From a bacterium (GTDB lineage Bacteria > Planctomycetota > UBA11346), in contig JAIFKN010000299.1 of the NCBI GenBank assembly GCA_020049615.1, positions 1-35,273 on the forward strand: a stretch of DNA of 35,273 bases. Reading direction: 5' to 3'. Positions 7,914-17,118 of the stretch are shown in pieces. The notes beneath the pieces are model-generated. The model was not told the DNA's origin. It searched no databases and was given only the letters and a program-made list of their open reading frames with translations. A program made the translations under genes and the position numbers. How positions within the stretch are numbered: the first letter of the stretch is position 1; each line of letters opens with the position of its first letter.

Positions 7914-10892
7914 TCATGGCTGCACCTCGGAACGGCGGAGCGGCATGGTCGCCGCCGCCGCGATGGCGGCGAAGACGAGCACGGCTTCGCAGATGCCGAG
8001 CAGCGGTCCGGCCGCGACCTGGGCGAGGAGCAGCCCGGCGGCGGCGCTGCCGGCGGCGAACGCGACGGCCAGGCAGCGCCAGCCCGTGATGCGACGCCGG
8101 ATGGCGAGGGCGATCAGACCGAGGCCGACGATCGCACCGAGGACGCGGCCGAGCTGGTCGGCTCGCTGCAGCCCATCGAGGCTGGTGATATGCAGACTCA
8201 GGCCGGCAGGCGCGCCGATGCGCTGGCCGTGCAGGCGCGGGCCGTGCAGGGCGAGAACCGGCGCATCGCCACCGGCCTTGCTCGGCGGCACGACCGCAGC
8301 GCCAGCGAGCAGTCGCGGATCGGCCGGAGGAGGAGGTGCCTGCACCCGGACCGGGGGGATCTCCTCATCGACGGCATGCCTCGCCGGACGCCAGCTGCCG
8401 AACAGGTGGCGGCGCGGCGGCCGGTTCTCGCTGGCCAGCGGCATCGCCCCGGCCCCCGCGCCCGCCTCGGCGCGCCAGGCCGGCGCCACCGCCACCGTCC
8501 AGCTGGTCGCCAGCCAGGGCAGCGCGATCCCCGGCACGGGGATGGTCAGATCGCCGGGCGCCGCGGCGTGGGCCAGGCGCAAGGCGAGCTGCACCTGGGT
8601 GCGGCCGGGCAGGATGACGGAGCAACCGCCGCCGCTGCCGTCGCGGCGCACCGGCGCCGGCTCGCCGTCGACCAGCGCGGCCTCCAGCGTCATGCCGTCG
8701 GGCAGGGTGATCGGCAGGGCCGACAGGCCGGGGGCGGCGAGCCGGGCGCTGAGCAGGGTGAGGCCGCCGCCGGGCGCCAGCTGGGTGCGCAGCTCGACGC
8801 GGTCGAGGAAGCCGGCGGGCGGATTGTGCAGCAGCGGCGCGCGCGCCGTGGCACCACCAGCGTCATCGCCCGCTGGACGCCACGCCGCCAGGATGCGCGT
8901 GCCAGGCGGCGGCGCCGACCAGCGCGGCAGCTCGTCCGGTTCGAGGACCCGGCCAGCGGTGGTGGCGGTGACATCGACCCGCTCGCCGGCGAGGGCGGCG
9001 ACCGACAGGCGCAGCGGCACGAGGCTGCCGGAGCGCTCCAACCGCGGGCGGACGGCAGCGGTGCGGCCCTCGGCCAGGGCCAGGCGGGCCGACAGGCGCA
9101 GCAGGCGCTCGCCGCTCCACGCCGCCGGCCAGGTCAGCGTGCCGTCGCGCAGCACCGCGCCGCCGGATTCGACCGTCCAGCCATCGCCCAGCGCGGCCGG
9201 CAGGGCCAGGGCGACGCTGTCGAGGGCGCCGCCCGCGGCGGCGAGCCGCAGATCGAGGCGGACCAGGCAGTCCTCGGCGCGCGGCAGCAGCCAGCACACC
9301 GCCTCGGCTTCGAGGCGGACCGGACGCGGTCGCACCGCCAGCTGCAGGGCGGGGGCGTCATCGGTGGCGAGCAGTTCGGCGACCGGCTCCAACCCGTCGC
9401 CGCCGGCGGCGGCCGGCCCCAGGCGCCACGAACCGGTCGGCGGCGACACCGTCACCTCGGTGGCGGGATCGGCGGCGATCAGCAGGCGGGTGCTGCTGCG
9501 CACCGCGCCGGACACGGTCGGCGCGGCCAGCGGCACGGCGGCGGCCTGGGTCCGCTCCAGGGTCAGCAGCAGGGTCGCCACCGCGCCCGGGGCCAGGGCC
9601 TTGGGCAGGGCGATGACCAGCGGCCAGGGCTGCGCCTGCACCTCGTCCTCGGGCGGCAGGTCGAGGGCGAGACCGCCCGCCTCGGCTGCGACCACACGCC
9701 AGCCGGCGGGGATGGCGGCATCGATGCGATGCAGCGGCGCTGCGGAACGGATCTCCAGCGCCCAGGTCGCCCGCACGCTGCCGCCGCCCACCGCCACCGC
9801 GGCCGAGCTGCGCAGGTCGATGCCGCTGGCGCCGTCGAGGGCCACCGGGACGAGCGCGCTGCCGGGGGCGGTGACGGCGTAATGCCGGGCGCCGGGACGC
9901 TCCAGGTCGGTGCGCGCCAGCGGCAGCCAACCGGCGGGCGGGGCCAGCAGGACCGGGGCCGCGACATCCACGCTGACCACACCGCACTGCCAGCGGGCTC
10001 CAACGAGCTGCGGCAGATCGATCGCAGCGCCGGCCGCGACGATGCCGGTGACCTCGACCGCCTGCCGGCCTGTCGGGTGGAGCATCACGCTGCCGTCGGC
10101 CTGCACATCGCCACCGGCGGTGGCGACGAAACCGGGTGGCAGGCGCAGCGTCACCGCATCGGGCACGTTGCCGCCGACCGCAGCCAGCGACCAGGCGAAG
10201 GTGCCGCCCGCGCCAGCGGCCGGCAGCTCGACGTGCAAGGACTGCTGCGCCCCCCAGGCGCGGACCTGGCTGCCGACCGGACGCAGCTCGCAGACCAGGT
10301 GGCGTCCAGCACTGCTGAAACGCCAGCGGCCGGGGCCGTCGGCGATCAAGCCGGGGCCGCTCAGCTCCCAGTCGGGCGGGGCCGTCACCGTGATGTCGAG
10401 GGCGGCCGCGAGCGGCAGCGGCAACGACACCGACCAGCCGGCGTCGGCCTGGGCCGGGGCGGCCTGCGACCAGCGCAGCGCCAACGGCCAGCGGCCGGCG
10501 CCGGGCAGCAGCACCGACTGGCCGGCGACCAGCAGGCCGGGTGCGCCAGCGACGCTGAGGGCATCGAGGCGCTCGGGCATGACGGCGAAGCAGGCGACCG
10601 ACGCGGCGGCCCCGGCATCGACCGTGGCGACCAGCTCGGCGCTGGCGGTGCAACCCACCGGGGTGCAGGCGATGGCGATGCTGCCACCGATCAGGCCGGT
10701 GCCGGCGCGCGGTCTGGGCAACGCCCGGTCGGCCGCCGCGATCAGCTGGCGCCACTCCGCGACCGGCAGGAACAGCCACTCGGTCTTGGGGTCGAGGCGC
10801 CGCACCAACTCGGTCTGCGGCAGCAGCACCGGCTGCACCGGCTCGGCCGCAGCCACCGCGCCGGCGAGGGCGAGGATGAGTGCGGTCCTCAT
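7914..10892 (-). CDS. Very large exported beta-rich envelope protein with multi-helix C-terminus (giant B)
   Basis: 992 aa from ATG 10892, which overlaps the upstream stop by one base (TGATG); longer in-frame starts would lie inside the preceding gene. A clear signal peptide, MRTALILALAGAVAAAEP, is followed by LVRRLDPKTEWLFLPVAEW. That segment parallels the 'VWLPYERF' segment at the start of the neighbouring giant, a pattern I associate with planctomycete giant envelope proteins. The body is repetitive in style: beta-strand-rich, high in Ala/Gly/Pro/Val, with many Trp-containing turns and no catalytic motif I can see. The C-terminal 120 residues hold about three membrane helices (GAIVGLGLIALAI, LAVAFAAGSAAAGLLLAQVA, LVFAAIAAAATM), so the large domain should face the periplasm or outside. 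Function unknown. It is translationally coupled with both neighbours. Confidence 0.82.
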   Translation of the reverse strand: MRTALILALAGAVAAAEPVQPVLLPQTELVRRLDPKTEWLFLPVAEWRQLIAAADRALPRPRAGTGLIGGSIAIACTPVGCTASAELVATVDAGAAASVACFAVMPERLDALSVAGAPGLLVAGQSVLLPGAGRWPLALRWSQAAPAQADAGWSVSLPLPLAAALDITVTAPPDWELSGPGLIADGPGRWRFSSAGRHLVCELRPVGSQVRAWGAQQSLHVELPAAGAGGTFAWSLAAVGGNVPDAVTLRLPPGFVATAGGDVQADGSVMLHPTGRQAVEVTGIVAAGAAIDLPQLVGARWQCGVVSVDVAAPVLLAPPAGWLPLARTDLERPGARHYAVTAPGSALVPVALDGASGIDLRSSAAVAVGGGSVRATWALEIRSAAPLHRIDAAIPAGWRVVAAEAGGLALDLPPEDEVQAQPWPLVIALPKALAPGAVATLLLTLERTQAAAVPLAAPTVSGAVRSSTRLLIAADPATEVTVSPPTGSWRLGPAAAGGDGLEPVAELLATDDAPALQLAVRPRPVRLEAEAVCWLLPRAEDCLVRLDLRLAAAGGALDSVALALPAALGDGWTVESGGAVLRDGTLTWPAAWSGERLLRLSARLALAEGRTAAVRPRLERSGSLVPLRLSVAALAGERVDVTATTAGRVLEPDELPRWSAPPPGTRILAAWRPAGDDAGGATARAPLLHNPPAGFLDRVELRTQLAPGGGLTLLSARLAAPGLSALPITLPDGMTLEAALVDGEPAPVRRDGSGGGCSVILPGRTQVQLALRLAHAAAPGDLTIPVPGIALPWLATSWTVAVAPAWRAEAGAGAGAMPLASENRPPRRHLFGSWRPARHAVDEEIPPVRVQAPPPPADPRLLAGAAVVPPSKAGGDAPVLALHGPRLHGQRIGAPAGLSLHITSLDGLQRADQLGRVLGAIVGLGLIALAIRRRITGWRCLAVAFAAGSAAAGLLLAQVAAGPLLGICEAVLVFAAIAAAATMPLRRSEVQP

Positions 10893-13800
10893 CACGGGGC
10901 CTTTCCGCCCTGCTCCAGCCAGGGATCCGGCTCCACCCGCTTCGCCGCGGCGCGGCGGGCGCTGAGCGAGCGGAGGCCGGCAGCGATCGCGGCTGCGGCT
11001 GCGCCGCCGAGGCCGCCGAGCAGGGCAGCGACCGCCACCGCGGTCCACGCCTCGACGGCGAGCACGGCGAGGACGACCAGGACGCCGAGCGCAGCCAGGC
11101 CGAGCAGCGGCCGGCGCGACAGCCACCACAGTCCGGCGAGGGCCGCGGCGCAGCCGAGCACCAGCAGCACCAGCCGGGCGCGCTCATGCAGCACGCCGAC
11201 CATGACCGTGCCGCCATCGCCGACCCGGCCGGCCAGGCGCGGCACGCCACTGGCCGTCACCGGCACCGACAGGCCGTCCTCGCGGTCATCGAGGCCGAGG
11301 GTGGCCCCGGGATGGCCTTCCGGCGCGAGATCGCCGCTCCAACCGGTGACCAGCCAGCGGTTGGGCAGGCGCAGTTCGACCTCGCTGCGCGCCACCGGCA
11401 CGGCCGGCGAGCCGGTGGTGACCGCCAGCCGTGGCAGATCCACCGCCACGCTGCCGCACCAGCCCGGCGCGCCGCCGGCGAGCCGGCCTTCAGCGACCAG
11501 CGCGACGCGGTGCTCGCCGCCATCGGCTGGCAGCGGCAGGACGACGGCGCCGTCCTCGCGCTTGCTGGCGCGGGCCGGGCGGCCGTCGACGGCGGCCTCG
11601 ACCAGGCTGGTGCCCTCGGGCAGGGCGAGGGCGAGCTGGGCCCGGCCACGGCTGACCACGGCGAGTCGGCCGCGCAGGCGGACGACGCCGTCCTCGCCGA
11701 CCACCGCCAGCCACGAGGCGGTGGCGATGCCGGCGTCAGCCAGGGCGAGCAGGTCCTGACGCGTCGCGGTCAGGGCCAACGCCACCGTCTGGTTGCCCTG
11801 GAAACCAGCGACCGCGCCCTGGCCGATGGCGGCCGGCAGGTCGGCGGGAGCGACCGGCTCCAGGCCGGGGGCGCTGGCGGTGAGGTCGATGGCGCCGTCG
11901 CGGGCGATCGCCGCGACATAGGCCAGGCGGCCGACGCCGTCGAGACGCAGCGGCGGCACCGCGATCTGCGCCGGCTGGCCTGGGGCCAGGCGCGGCCCCG
12001 GCACCGAGGCTTCGACCGCGAGCTGGAAGGCGCCGATCAGCGGCGGCTGGAAGCGCAGCTCCCAGGCGGTGCTGCCTGCTTCCACTTTGGCGGCGGACTT
12101 GACCCGCTCGCTGAGCCCGGCTCCGCGCACGGTCACGACCTCGTCCCAGGCGCTGGGCAGGACCAGGACCAGGCTGGCGGCCGGGTTGTAGCGCACCTCG
12201 CCGCGGATGGCGGCGGAACGGACCAGCTGCCCGTCCTTCACCGTGATGCGGTCCTCGATCGTGGCGCTGATCTCGCGCGGGCGCGGCGCGGCGGCGAGAC
12301 GGGCGCGCGGGGCCTCGGCGGCGGTCGACTGCCAGGTGAAGGCGAGGGCCAGCTCCTCGTCGCGGCCGAGTTCGCGGGCGAGATCGGCGAGCAGCGGCTG
12401 GCGCGCCGCCTCGGCGACGTCGAGGCCGGCCAGGGCGTTGCGCTCGCCGGCCTGCAGAGCGAAGGCGCCAGGCGCGGCGATGGCGATGGTGCCGCGGCCG
12501 GCGCGCACGCCGAGCAGGCGCAGCGGGGCGAGCGCGAAGGGCGTCGCGCCCAGGCCGGGCGGGGCGCGGAAGCGGAGCGTCAGGTCGCCCTCGCCGAGCA
12601 GGCGCGAGCGCAGCTGCAGCTCGAAGCGGCGCAGACCGGCGGAACCGGGCAGCGGACGGATCTCATCGACCGCCAGCCCGGCGGTGTCGAGCAGGTCCCA
12701 GCCTTCCGGCGCCTCGACCGTCAGGGTGAAGGTGCCGGCCTGGCGCACCTCGACGTGCAGACGGGCAGCGACCGTGCTCTCCTCCGCCCCGAGGCGGACC
12801 AGGGTGGCCGACTGCGCGCGCAGCTCTGGCGCCAGGACGGCGAGGTCGAGGGCGGCCGGCGGCGGCTCGGCGTGGAAGCGGAAGGCGGCGGTCGCCTCCA
12901 GGCCGAGGTCGGCGGGATCGACCCGGGCCAGGCCCGGCGCAGTGGCGATGCCGGCGCGCACGCCGTCGTGGGCGATCACCGCCACCGAGCCGGTGGCCCG
13001 GCTGGTGCCGCCGATGCGCGGCCAGGGCAGGTCGATGCGCGAACCGGCCGCCGCGATCTCGACCAGGCGCTCGAGGTGGGCGCTGATCTGCACCGTGCCG
13101 TCGGCCGGCCGCACCAGCACGATGTCGATGCCGCCGTCGACCGGCTCCCAGCGCGCGACCAGTTCGCCCTCGATGCCCAGTACTTGAAGGCCGGCCGGCA
13201 CCAGCAGGCGCAGGCGCTCGACCGGACGGCGGGCGATGTTCACCTCGGCGACCAGGTCGTAGCGCAACGAGCGCGGCGCGACGTGCACCTGGATGCCGGT
13301 GGCGGCGGTCAGCACCGCCTCGCCGCCGACCGTCACCGCCGGCTGCCACGACAGCGCCAGGAGGTGGCCGCGCGGCGCGATCAGCACGCGGGTCGCGTCG
13401 CCGTCGCGTCTGCCGGACCACGCGCCCGGGCTGGCCAGGGTGATGGTCGGCTCGGGGCCGGGGATGAGCAGTTCGGCGCGCAGCGCGCCGGCCTCGGGCA
13501 GCGGCATGCTGAAGCTGCGCGGGGCGCCGGCCTCGCCGCCGATCGCCACCGCAACTTCGCCGTCGAGGGTGTAGCTGCCGGGCGCCGGCAGGTGGATGAG
13601 CACGCGTTCGCTGGGCAGCGGCACCACGATGCGGCAGCCGACCGTCAGCTTCTGCGGATCGACGCCGGGGTTGGCGGCGGCGATCTCCTGCCACTTGCCG
13701 GGATTGCCGAGACGCGCCTTGGCGATGCCCATCAGCGTGTCGCCGGGTCTGACCAGGATGCCGATGCTGTTGGCGCGCTGCACCACCACGCGGGCGTCGG

Positions 13801-14153
13801 CCGGGGTCAGGCGGGACAGCGGCAGGTCGCCGGGCAGCTCGACCGTCGACCAGCCCTCGGCCACCGCCACCGCGGTCAGCTTGATGGCGAAGCGGGCGCG
13901 GGCGCCCTCGGAGCTCGGTGATGGCGGCCGACAGCGGCGGCTGGGCCGGCGGCTGCTGGTCGGGATTGGCGCGGTCCCACCACTGGCGGAAGCGCTCGTA
14001 GGGCAGCCACACCCCCTGCCCGGCGGGACCGATCGCCGTCTCCTTGTCGAGCGGCGCATAGACCACCGGTGGCAGTTCGCGCGGAGCCTCGCCGGCCACG
14101 GCCAGGGCGGCCAGCAGCAGAGCGGCGGCGAGGGAGCGGAGACGAGTGATCAT
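10892..14153 (-). CDS. Very large exported LysM-containing envelope protein, frameshifted near the N-terminus (giant C)
   Basis: The real N-terminus starts at ATG 14153: a signal peptide (SLAAALLLAALAVAGE), then PPVVYAPLDKETAIG and GVWLPYERFRQWWDRA. Around 13905-13916 this frame ends its sensible sequence after SAAITEL, and the homologous-looking continuation (EGARARFAIKLTAV) is in another frame. That second frame stays open to the stop at 10892. Joined, the protein is about 1,085 aa. A LysM module lies at about residues 131-179 (ILVRPGDTLMGIAKARLG, then KWQEIAAANPGVDP), set into an otherwise beta-rich domain. The C-terminus has about three membrane helices near nt 10960-11180. It is the first of three coupled giants and lies 154 bp downstream of the VWA gene. 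If the frameshift is genuine the gene is damaged; a sequencing error is as likely. LysM suggests contact with peptidoglycan or another GlcNAc polymer. Confidence 0.78.
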
Positions 14154-14183
14154 GCTATAGCCCCTGTCAGATTGGATTCATTC

Positions 14184-14284
14184 ACAGGAGGCACAGAGAC
14201 ACAGAGGCCCGAGGAGAGGTAGGCTCTCACGCCCAAGGCGTTGATGTCTTTCTCTTCGAACCTCTGTGTCTCTGTGTCTCCTGT
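14184..14284. repeat. Inverted-arm palindromic element, copy 2
   Basis: Arms at 14184-14207 and 14261-14284 are inverted copies with one mismatch and the same core, CACAGAGACACAGAGG. The single variable base (GGAGG versus GGAGA) is on the opposite side compared with copy 1, so the two elements are in opposite orientations. The spacer is 53 bp. It fills most of the 154-bp gap between the VWA gene and giant C; I see no other signal in that gap. Confidence 0.9.
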
Positions 14285-14307
14285 AAAAAGACGTGCAGGT
14301 ATCACGC

Positions 14308-17118
14308 TCATGGCTTGGCATCCTGGCGTTCGAGATCGCGGAAGCGGCGTTCCATACCGGCGAGGACCTGGGCGAAGGGCTGGTCGAGCCGGGCGAGCTC
14401 GCTCGCCAGGCGGTCGGATGGCCCGCGCACGTTGCGCCACCAGCCGGCCTGCATCTGTTCACCCAGCTCGGCGGCGCAGGCGAACAGGCGCAGACGCGGC
14501 GAGGCGGTGGCGGCGACCAGGCCGCCGGGCAGCTGCCGGGACAGCTCGACCACGCGGTCCAGGCGGGTGTCGTGGTAGCGCACCGCGGCGGTGCCGAGCG
14601 GGCCGCTGCCGCGGTCATGCAGCACGATCTCGAACAGGGCGGTGGCCTGGGCGTCCTGCGCCAGCTCGCCGGCGTCGACCGTGTTGTCGCGGAACTGCTG
14701 GTGGGTCAGGCGGCGCTTCTCGAAGCCGATCAGGCGGGCATGGGCGACGCGCTCGGGGTTCCACGTCACCTGCGCCTTGGCGTCGCGGGCGAGGATGGCG
14801 AGGCGGGCGGGCAGCAGGCGGCCGGCGAACAGTTCGCGCGCCTGCTGGTCGCTGGCGGCGACGAGGTGCTCGCCGTCCCCCTTCTGCGCCAGGCGTTCGA
14901 GGGCCGCGCCGTCGTACTGCTCGTCGGCGCAGCCGACCACCAGCAGCGAGACGCCGCGGCCGCGCCAGCGCGCCACCGCCGCCTCGGCCGCCGGCGCGGC
15001 GTCACCCGCGAGCGCGGCACCGTCGGTCGCCAGCAGCACCCGGCAGGTGCGACCGGGGGTGGCCAGCTCGCCAGCGACCTGGCAAGCCAGGGCGAGGCCG
15101 TCAGCGAGGTTGGTCGCCCCGGCCGGCTGCACCGAGTCCAGCGCCGCCGAGAGGCGCTGCTGCTGATCGCCGCGCAGGGCCGGCTGCACCACCCGGGCGA
15201 CATCACCGAAGGCGACCACCGCGATGCGGTCTCGGGCATCGAGTTGCGGCAGCAGGGCGGCGAGGCCGGCGCGGGCGCGGGCCAGGCCGGCGGGGCGGCC
15301 CATCGAGCCGGAGGCGTCGAGCGCCACCACCAGGTCGAGCGGTACGCGCTCGCCCTCGGCGGCCCGGCGCGAGACCACGCCGACCGCGACCAGGGCGGTG
15401 CGCGAGGCCAGCGGCCCGCTGGCGAAGGGCGACGGCCCGGCCTCGGCCAGGATCTGGAAGGCGTCGTCGCCGGTCGGCGCGGGATAGTCGGCGGGCACCG
15501 CGTTGTACAGGTGCTGCGGTTCGATCTGCGACGGATCGGGCAGCCGGCCGGCGGCCAATGCGGCCTGCGCGGCGGAGAATGACGAGGTCGAGGCGTCGAT
15601 GGCGAAGGTCTGCTGCGCGTCCTCGGCCACCGGCTGCATCGGCGCGCTGCCGAAGGCGGAGCGCAGGTCCTCGCGCGACCAGCCGAAGGTGGCGGTGGGA
15701 TCGAGCGGCCGGCGCATCGCTTGCACCTCGATGCCTCCAGGCATCGGCACGACCTGGAGGGTGTTGCTGGTGCACAGGTTGAGCAGCCGCGCGCCGCGCG
15801 TGGTCGCGCCGGCCACCGGCGTCTGCCGCACCGGCAGGTTGGCGTCGACCAGCAGGCGGAACGGCACCGTGCCGCCATCTCCGGCCGGCAGCAGGTCGAG
15901 CAGGCCGTCCGCCAGCAGGATCCGGTCCTGCAGGGACCTGCCGGCGCGATCGCCGAGCAGTCCGTTGAGTTCGGGTTGGGTGCGGGGCTGGAAGGCGTGG
16001 ACCTCCAGCCGTCGCTGCAGGCGTTCTGCGAGACGATCCACTGGTACGCTGCTGGCCATGCGACCCTCGTTTCCAGCCCAACCGGGCGCTGCGCTCGCAG
16101 TCACGGTCGAGACAGGACCTTCCGGCTGGGCGTCCGCCTGCCCCTGTAAGCCGTTCAGTCGATTGAGGCCGGACCTGTCCTTCGCGGACTCGACGTCCCG
16201 CTGACGTCGAAGCTCCCGCGAACTATCTCTCCCCTCTTCGTCCGACTTGGCCTTGCCCGCTGCGACCCATCCCGAGGCCTTCTTGTCCTGGTTGAGGTCA
16301 TCCTCGACCTGCGCCAGCTTGACGCGCGGTACGGGAGTGGGTTTGGCGGGCGCGCTGGCCTGGGCCACGGGAGCGGACGCGGGGGCCGGAGCCAGCGCTT
16401 CGCGCTCGGCTCGACCGCGGCGCCCGCCTTCAAGCTTGGCTCCACCACCAGCACCAATGGCCATGAACGCACCGCTGCCACCCATTTCAGAAGCAGCGAC
16501 CGCCTCTTCGCGTCCCTTGGCCACGATCGTGTCGTTCTCCTCATCGCGCACGGAGAGTTCGTCCGGCAGATCCAACTGAGTGATCGGCGTCTGCCCGTCC
16601 GCCATCAACATGCCGCCGAGCGCGAGGGCGTCGTCGGCGACGGCCTCCTTCCTGGCCGGCGGCGGCGGGATCGAGGTGGCCCGCATCGGCGGTATGACCG
16701 GCGCTGCCGCCAGCGGCACAGACTCGCCTTCTCCAGCGGCAAACGCGCTATTGCCGCGGTGCTTCCTCGCCGACTCCCGCACCATGGAAATGGCCGGAAG
16801 CATTGTTCCGCCGATGACGACGACCACGAAGCACGCCGCCGCGAGCAGGATCAGCGGCCGCCAGCGGCTGACGGGCGGGGCGGGACGACGCTCGGCCTGG
16901 GCCATGATCGCGGCGACACGCTCGGCGCTGAGCGCTTCCGGCGCGGCCGGCAGGTTGGCGCGCAGGATCTCCTGGGCGGCGCGGATCTCGCCCAGGCGGT
17001 CGCGCAGCTCGGGGTGGGCCTCCAACTGCTGTTCGATAAAGGCGCAGCCCTCCTCGGGCAGCGAGCCGTCGGCGTAGGCGGTCAGCAGGACGCCGAGATG
17101 GTCGTTGGATTGGCTCAT
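14308..17118 (-). CDS. Anti-sigma-like / membrane / YfbK-like von Willebrand factor A fusion protein
   Basis: 936 aa, starting at ATG 17118, which overlaps the sigma-factor stop as ATGA. Residues 1-80 resemble the cytoplasmic helical domain of ECF anti-sigma factors (LLTAYADGSLPEE, QLEAHPELRDRL), but with no zinc-binding His/Cys set. One membrane helix (about 87-108) follows. A long Ala/Pro/Lys-rich linker runs to about 430. Then come a YfbK-type segment (FAIDASTSSFSAAQ), a VWA domain with an intact MIDAS (DASGSM at D601-S605, GATNL, LATDG), and a C-terminal DUF3520-like part (WNPERVAHARLIGFEKRRL). The order implies a sigma-binding domain inside and a metal-dependent adhesion domain outside. 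By position and architecture it is the probable regulator of the sigma factor encoded immediately upstream. The linker start (MLPAISMVRESARKHRGN) is reminiscent of planctomycete pilin-like DUF1559 proteins. Confidence 0.85.
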   Translation of the reverse strand: MSQSNDHLGVLLTAYADGSLPEEGCAFIEQQLEAHPELRDRLGEIRAAQEILRANLPAAPEALSAERVAAIMAQAERRPAPPVSRWRPLILLAAACFVVVVIGGTMLPAISMVRESARKHRGNSAFAAGEGESVPLAAAPVIPPMRATSIPPPPARKEAVADDALALGGMLMADGQTPITQLDLPDELSVRDEENDTIVAKGREEAVAASEMGGSGAFMAIGAGGGAKLEGGRRGRAEREALAPAPASAPVAQASAPAKPTPVPRVKLAQVEDDLNQDKKASGWVAAGKAKSDEEGRDSSRELRRQRDVESAKDRSGLNRLNGLQGQADAQPEGPVSTVTASAAPGWAGNEGRMASSVPVDRLAERLQRRLEVHAFQPRTQPELNGLLGDRAGRSLQDRILLADGLLDLLPAGDGGTVPFRLLVDANLPVRQTPVAGATTRGARLLNLCTSNTLQVVPMPGGIEVQAMRRPLDPTATFGWSREDLRSAFGSAPMQPVAEDAQQTFAIDASTSSFSAAQAALAAGRLPDPSQIEPQHLYNAVPADYPAPTGDDAFQILAEAGPSPFASGPLASRTALVAVGVVSRRAAEGERVPLDLVVALDASGSMGRPAGLARARAGLAALLPQLDARDRIAVVAFGDVARVVQPALRGDQQQRLSAALDSVQPAGATNLADGLALACQVAGELATPGRTCRVLLATDGAALAGDAAPAAEAAVARWRGRGVSLLVVGCADEQYDGAALERLAQKGDGEHLVAASDQQARELFAGRLLPARLAILARDAKAQVTWNPERVAHARLIGFEKRRLTHQQFRDNTVDAGELAQDAQATALFEIVLHDRGSGPLGTAAVRYHDTRLDRVVELSRQLPGGLVAATASPRLRLFACAAELGEQMQAGWWRNVRGPSDRLASELARLDQPFAQVLAGMERRFRDLERQDAKP

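Noticed and set aside
5095..13921. Several long plus-strand open frames (about 880-1,190 codons) opposite the giant envelope genes
   Set aside because: Their products are low-complexity Gly/Arg/Gln/His sequence with no domain or ribosome binding site. The minus-strand genes have signal peptides, coupled starts and membrane ends.
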